A DNA stretch of 6,091 nucleotides. Origin: Acidobacteriota bacterium (lineage in GTDB: Bacteria > Acidobacteriota > Vicinamibacteria > Vicinamibacterales > Vicinamibacteraceae). A model generated the notes under the pieces. The model made no database searches and was not told where the DNA came from. It saw only the letters and a list, made by a program, of their open reading frames with translations. Within the stretch, counting starts at the first letter, position 1. Every line of letters starts with the position of its first letter. The translations under genes were made by a program, and so were the position numbers. Location: assembly GCA_023418055.1 (NCBI GenBank), contig JAEZDP010000268.1:1-6091 (forward strand), written 5' to 3'. Of the stretch, positions 5,424-6,091 are shown piece after piece.

Positions 5424-5438
5424 TGCTACACTGCGGCC
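5424..5438 (+). promoter_or_regulatory. Putative leaderless promoter of the DUF2231 gene
   Basis: TACACT at 5427-5432 is preceded by TGC (extended -10 type) and followed by six bases before the ATG at 5439. No Shine-Dalgarno sequence is present. The -10 hexamers of this promoter and of the divergent ctaA promoter are 45 bases apart, so their upstream regions overlap and polymerase or a regulator could link the two genes. Confidence 0.6.
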
Positions 5439-6091
5439 ATGCCGACGGATCCCTGGTGGGGATGGGTGCTGCTCGGGCGCCTGCATCCCCTCGTCGTCCA
5501 CTTTCCGATCGGGCTGCTCATCGCCGGGGCGGCTCACGAACTGGTGCAGTGGGCGCGCGGGCGGGCCGTGCCGTCGCAGGTCGGCGTCTTCTGCCTGAGC
5601 CTCGGCGTGGTGGCGGGAGGCCTCGCGGTCTGGTTCGGCACGCTGAACGCGAATCACCAGAGCATCACCGGGGAGTCGGCCGTCATCCTCGAATGGCATC
5701 GGTACGCGGGCTGGGCGATGGTGCTCGTCGGACTGGCGGCGCTGCTCGTCGCCGTCGTGGCCCGGGCGCGTCCGAGCCGGCACCTGGCGGGGGCGTATAC
5801 CGCGCTCGTGCTCGTCGCGGCTGCCTGCGTCGGCGCGGCTGGACACTTCGGGGGGCAGCTCGTGTACGGGTCCACCTACGTCACGAGCGTGCTGCCCTGG
5901 AACAGTGCCGAGACACGGACCGCCGAGGCCACACCGTCCCATGTGGTCGGAGGCGAGGAACCGTCGGGCACGAATTCCGTGCCGGTCGTCCCTGAGGTGC
6001 CGTCGCCGGACGAGGATGGCGTGGCGCCGCTGGCTGACGACGCGGGTCCCATGCCGGCGCCTGCCGCGCCCATCGTCGCTCCGGTGGCGCC
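5439..6091 (+). CDS. DUF2231-type membrane protein, 3' end outside the window
   Basis: The frame is open from ATG 5439 to the window end (217 codons visible). Four hydrophobic segments are seen (about 16-36, 48-68, 88-108, 116-136). Conserved elements are RLHPLVVHFPIG (14-25), HRYAG (87-91) and GHFGGQLVYG (135-144), the pattern of DUF2231-like membrane domains. Histidines 16, 21, 87 and 136 lie at or near helix ends and could bind heme. After residue 155 the protein becomes a Pro/Ala/Glu-rich flexible linker, apparently outside the membrane. Relatives in Planctomycetes and Acidobacteria often have such a domain fused to a downstream c-type cytochrome, and a linker here is consistent with another domain following. 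No CxxCH motif is present in the visible part, so a cytochrome function is inference. The start is supported by the promoter-like hexamer six bases upstream and by the conserved domain beginning at residue 14. Confidence 0.8.
   Translation, partial: MPTDPWWGWVLLGRLHPLVVHFPIGLLIAGAAHELVQWARGRAVPSQVGVFCLSLGVVAGGLAVWFGTLNANHQSITGESAVILEWHRYAGWAMVLVGLAALLVAVVARARPSRHLAGAYTALVLVAAACVGAAGHFGGQLVYGSTYVTSVLPWNSAETRTAEATPSHVVGGEEPSGTNSVPVVPEVPSPDEDGVAPLADDAGPMPAPAAPIVAPVA

Noticed and set aside
4296..5942. 548-codon open frame on the minus strand
   Set aside because: It overlaps ctaA on the same strand in another frame and runs antisense to the peptidase and DUF2231 genes. Its translation is Arg/Gly/Pro/Ala-rich with no recognisable motif, typical of a shadow frame in GC-rich DNA.

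Overview
This is a GC-rich bacterial window (by eye roughly two thirds to 70% G+C) with six protein genes, five complete and one running off the right edge. Gene content (a DUF3500 lipoprotein, a YpfJ-type zinc peptidase, heme A synthase and a DUF2231 membrane protein), start-proximal TANNNT promoters and GC-rich short tandem repeats between genes suggest an aerobic environmental bacterium, most likely Acidobacteriota of the Vicinamibacteria type. That assignment is an inference from style, not from a marker gene.

Layout from left to right: a heptanucleotide tandem repeat (1-63) that touches the promoter of a low-specificity L-threonine aldolase (79-1119, +); a DUF3500 probable lipoprotein (1173-2243, +); a convergent MhqO/PcpA-like ring-cleaving dioxygenase of the VOC superfamily (2247-3221, -); a 373-base intergenic region with the dioxygenase promoter, an 8/24-bp TTCCTTCG-type tandem repeat and two adjacent stem-loops; a YpfJ-like membrane-anchored neutral zinc metallopeptidase (3595-4428, +); a CtaA/Cox15 heme A synthase (4415-5368, -) whose 3' end overlaps the peptidase gene by 14 bases; and, divergent from it across 70 bases, a DUF2231 membrane protein (5439 to beyond 6091, +) that may be the N-terminal part of a membrane cytochrome.

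The genes do not form an obvious pathway or operon, and each appears to have its own promoter. The clearest shared signal is regulatory. In five of six genes a TANNNT -10 hexamer ends exactly 6 or 7 bases before the start codon with no Shine-Dalgarno sequence, as expected for leaderless mRNAs. Only the DUF3500 gene has a usable Shine-Dalgarno. Both short tandem repeats lie at or just upstream of the expected -35 position of such promoters. The only functional pairing suggested by position is heme A synthase next to the divergent DUF2231 gene, both plausibly respiratory. I saw no tRNA, rRNA, CRISPR array, transposase or defence system, and nothing that amounts to a wholly new system.
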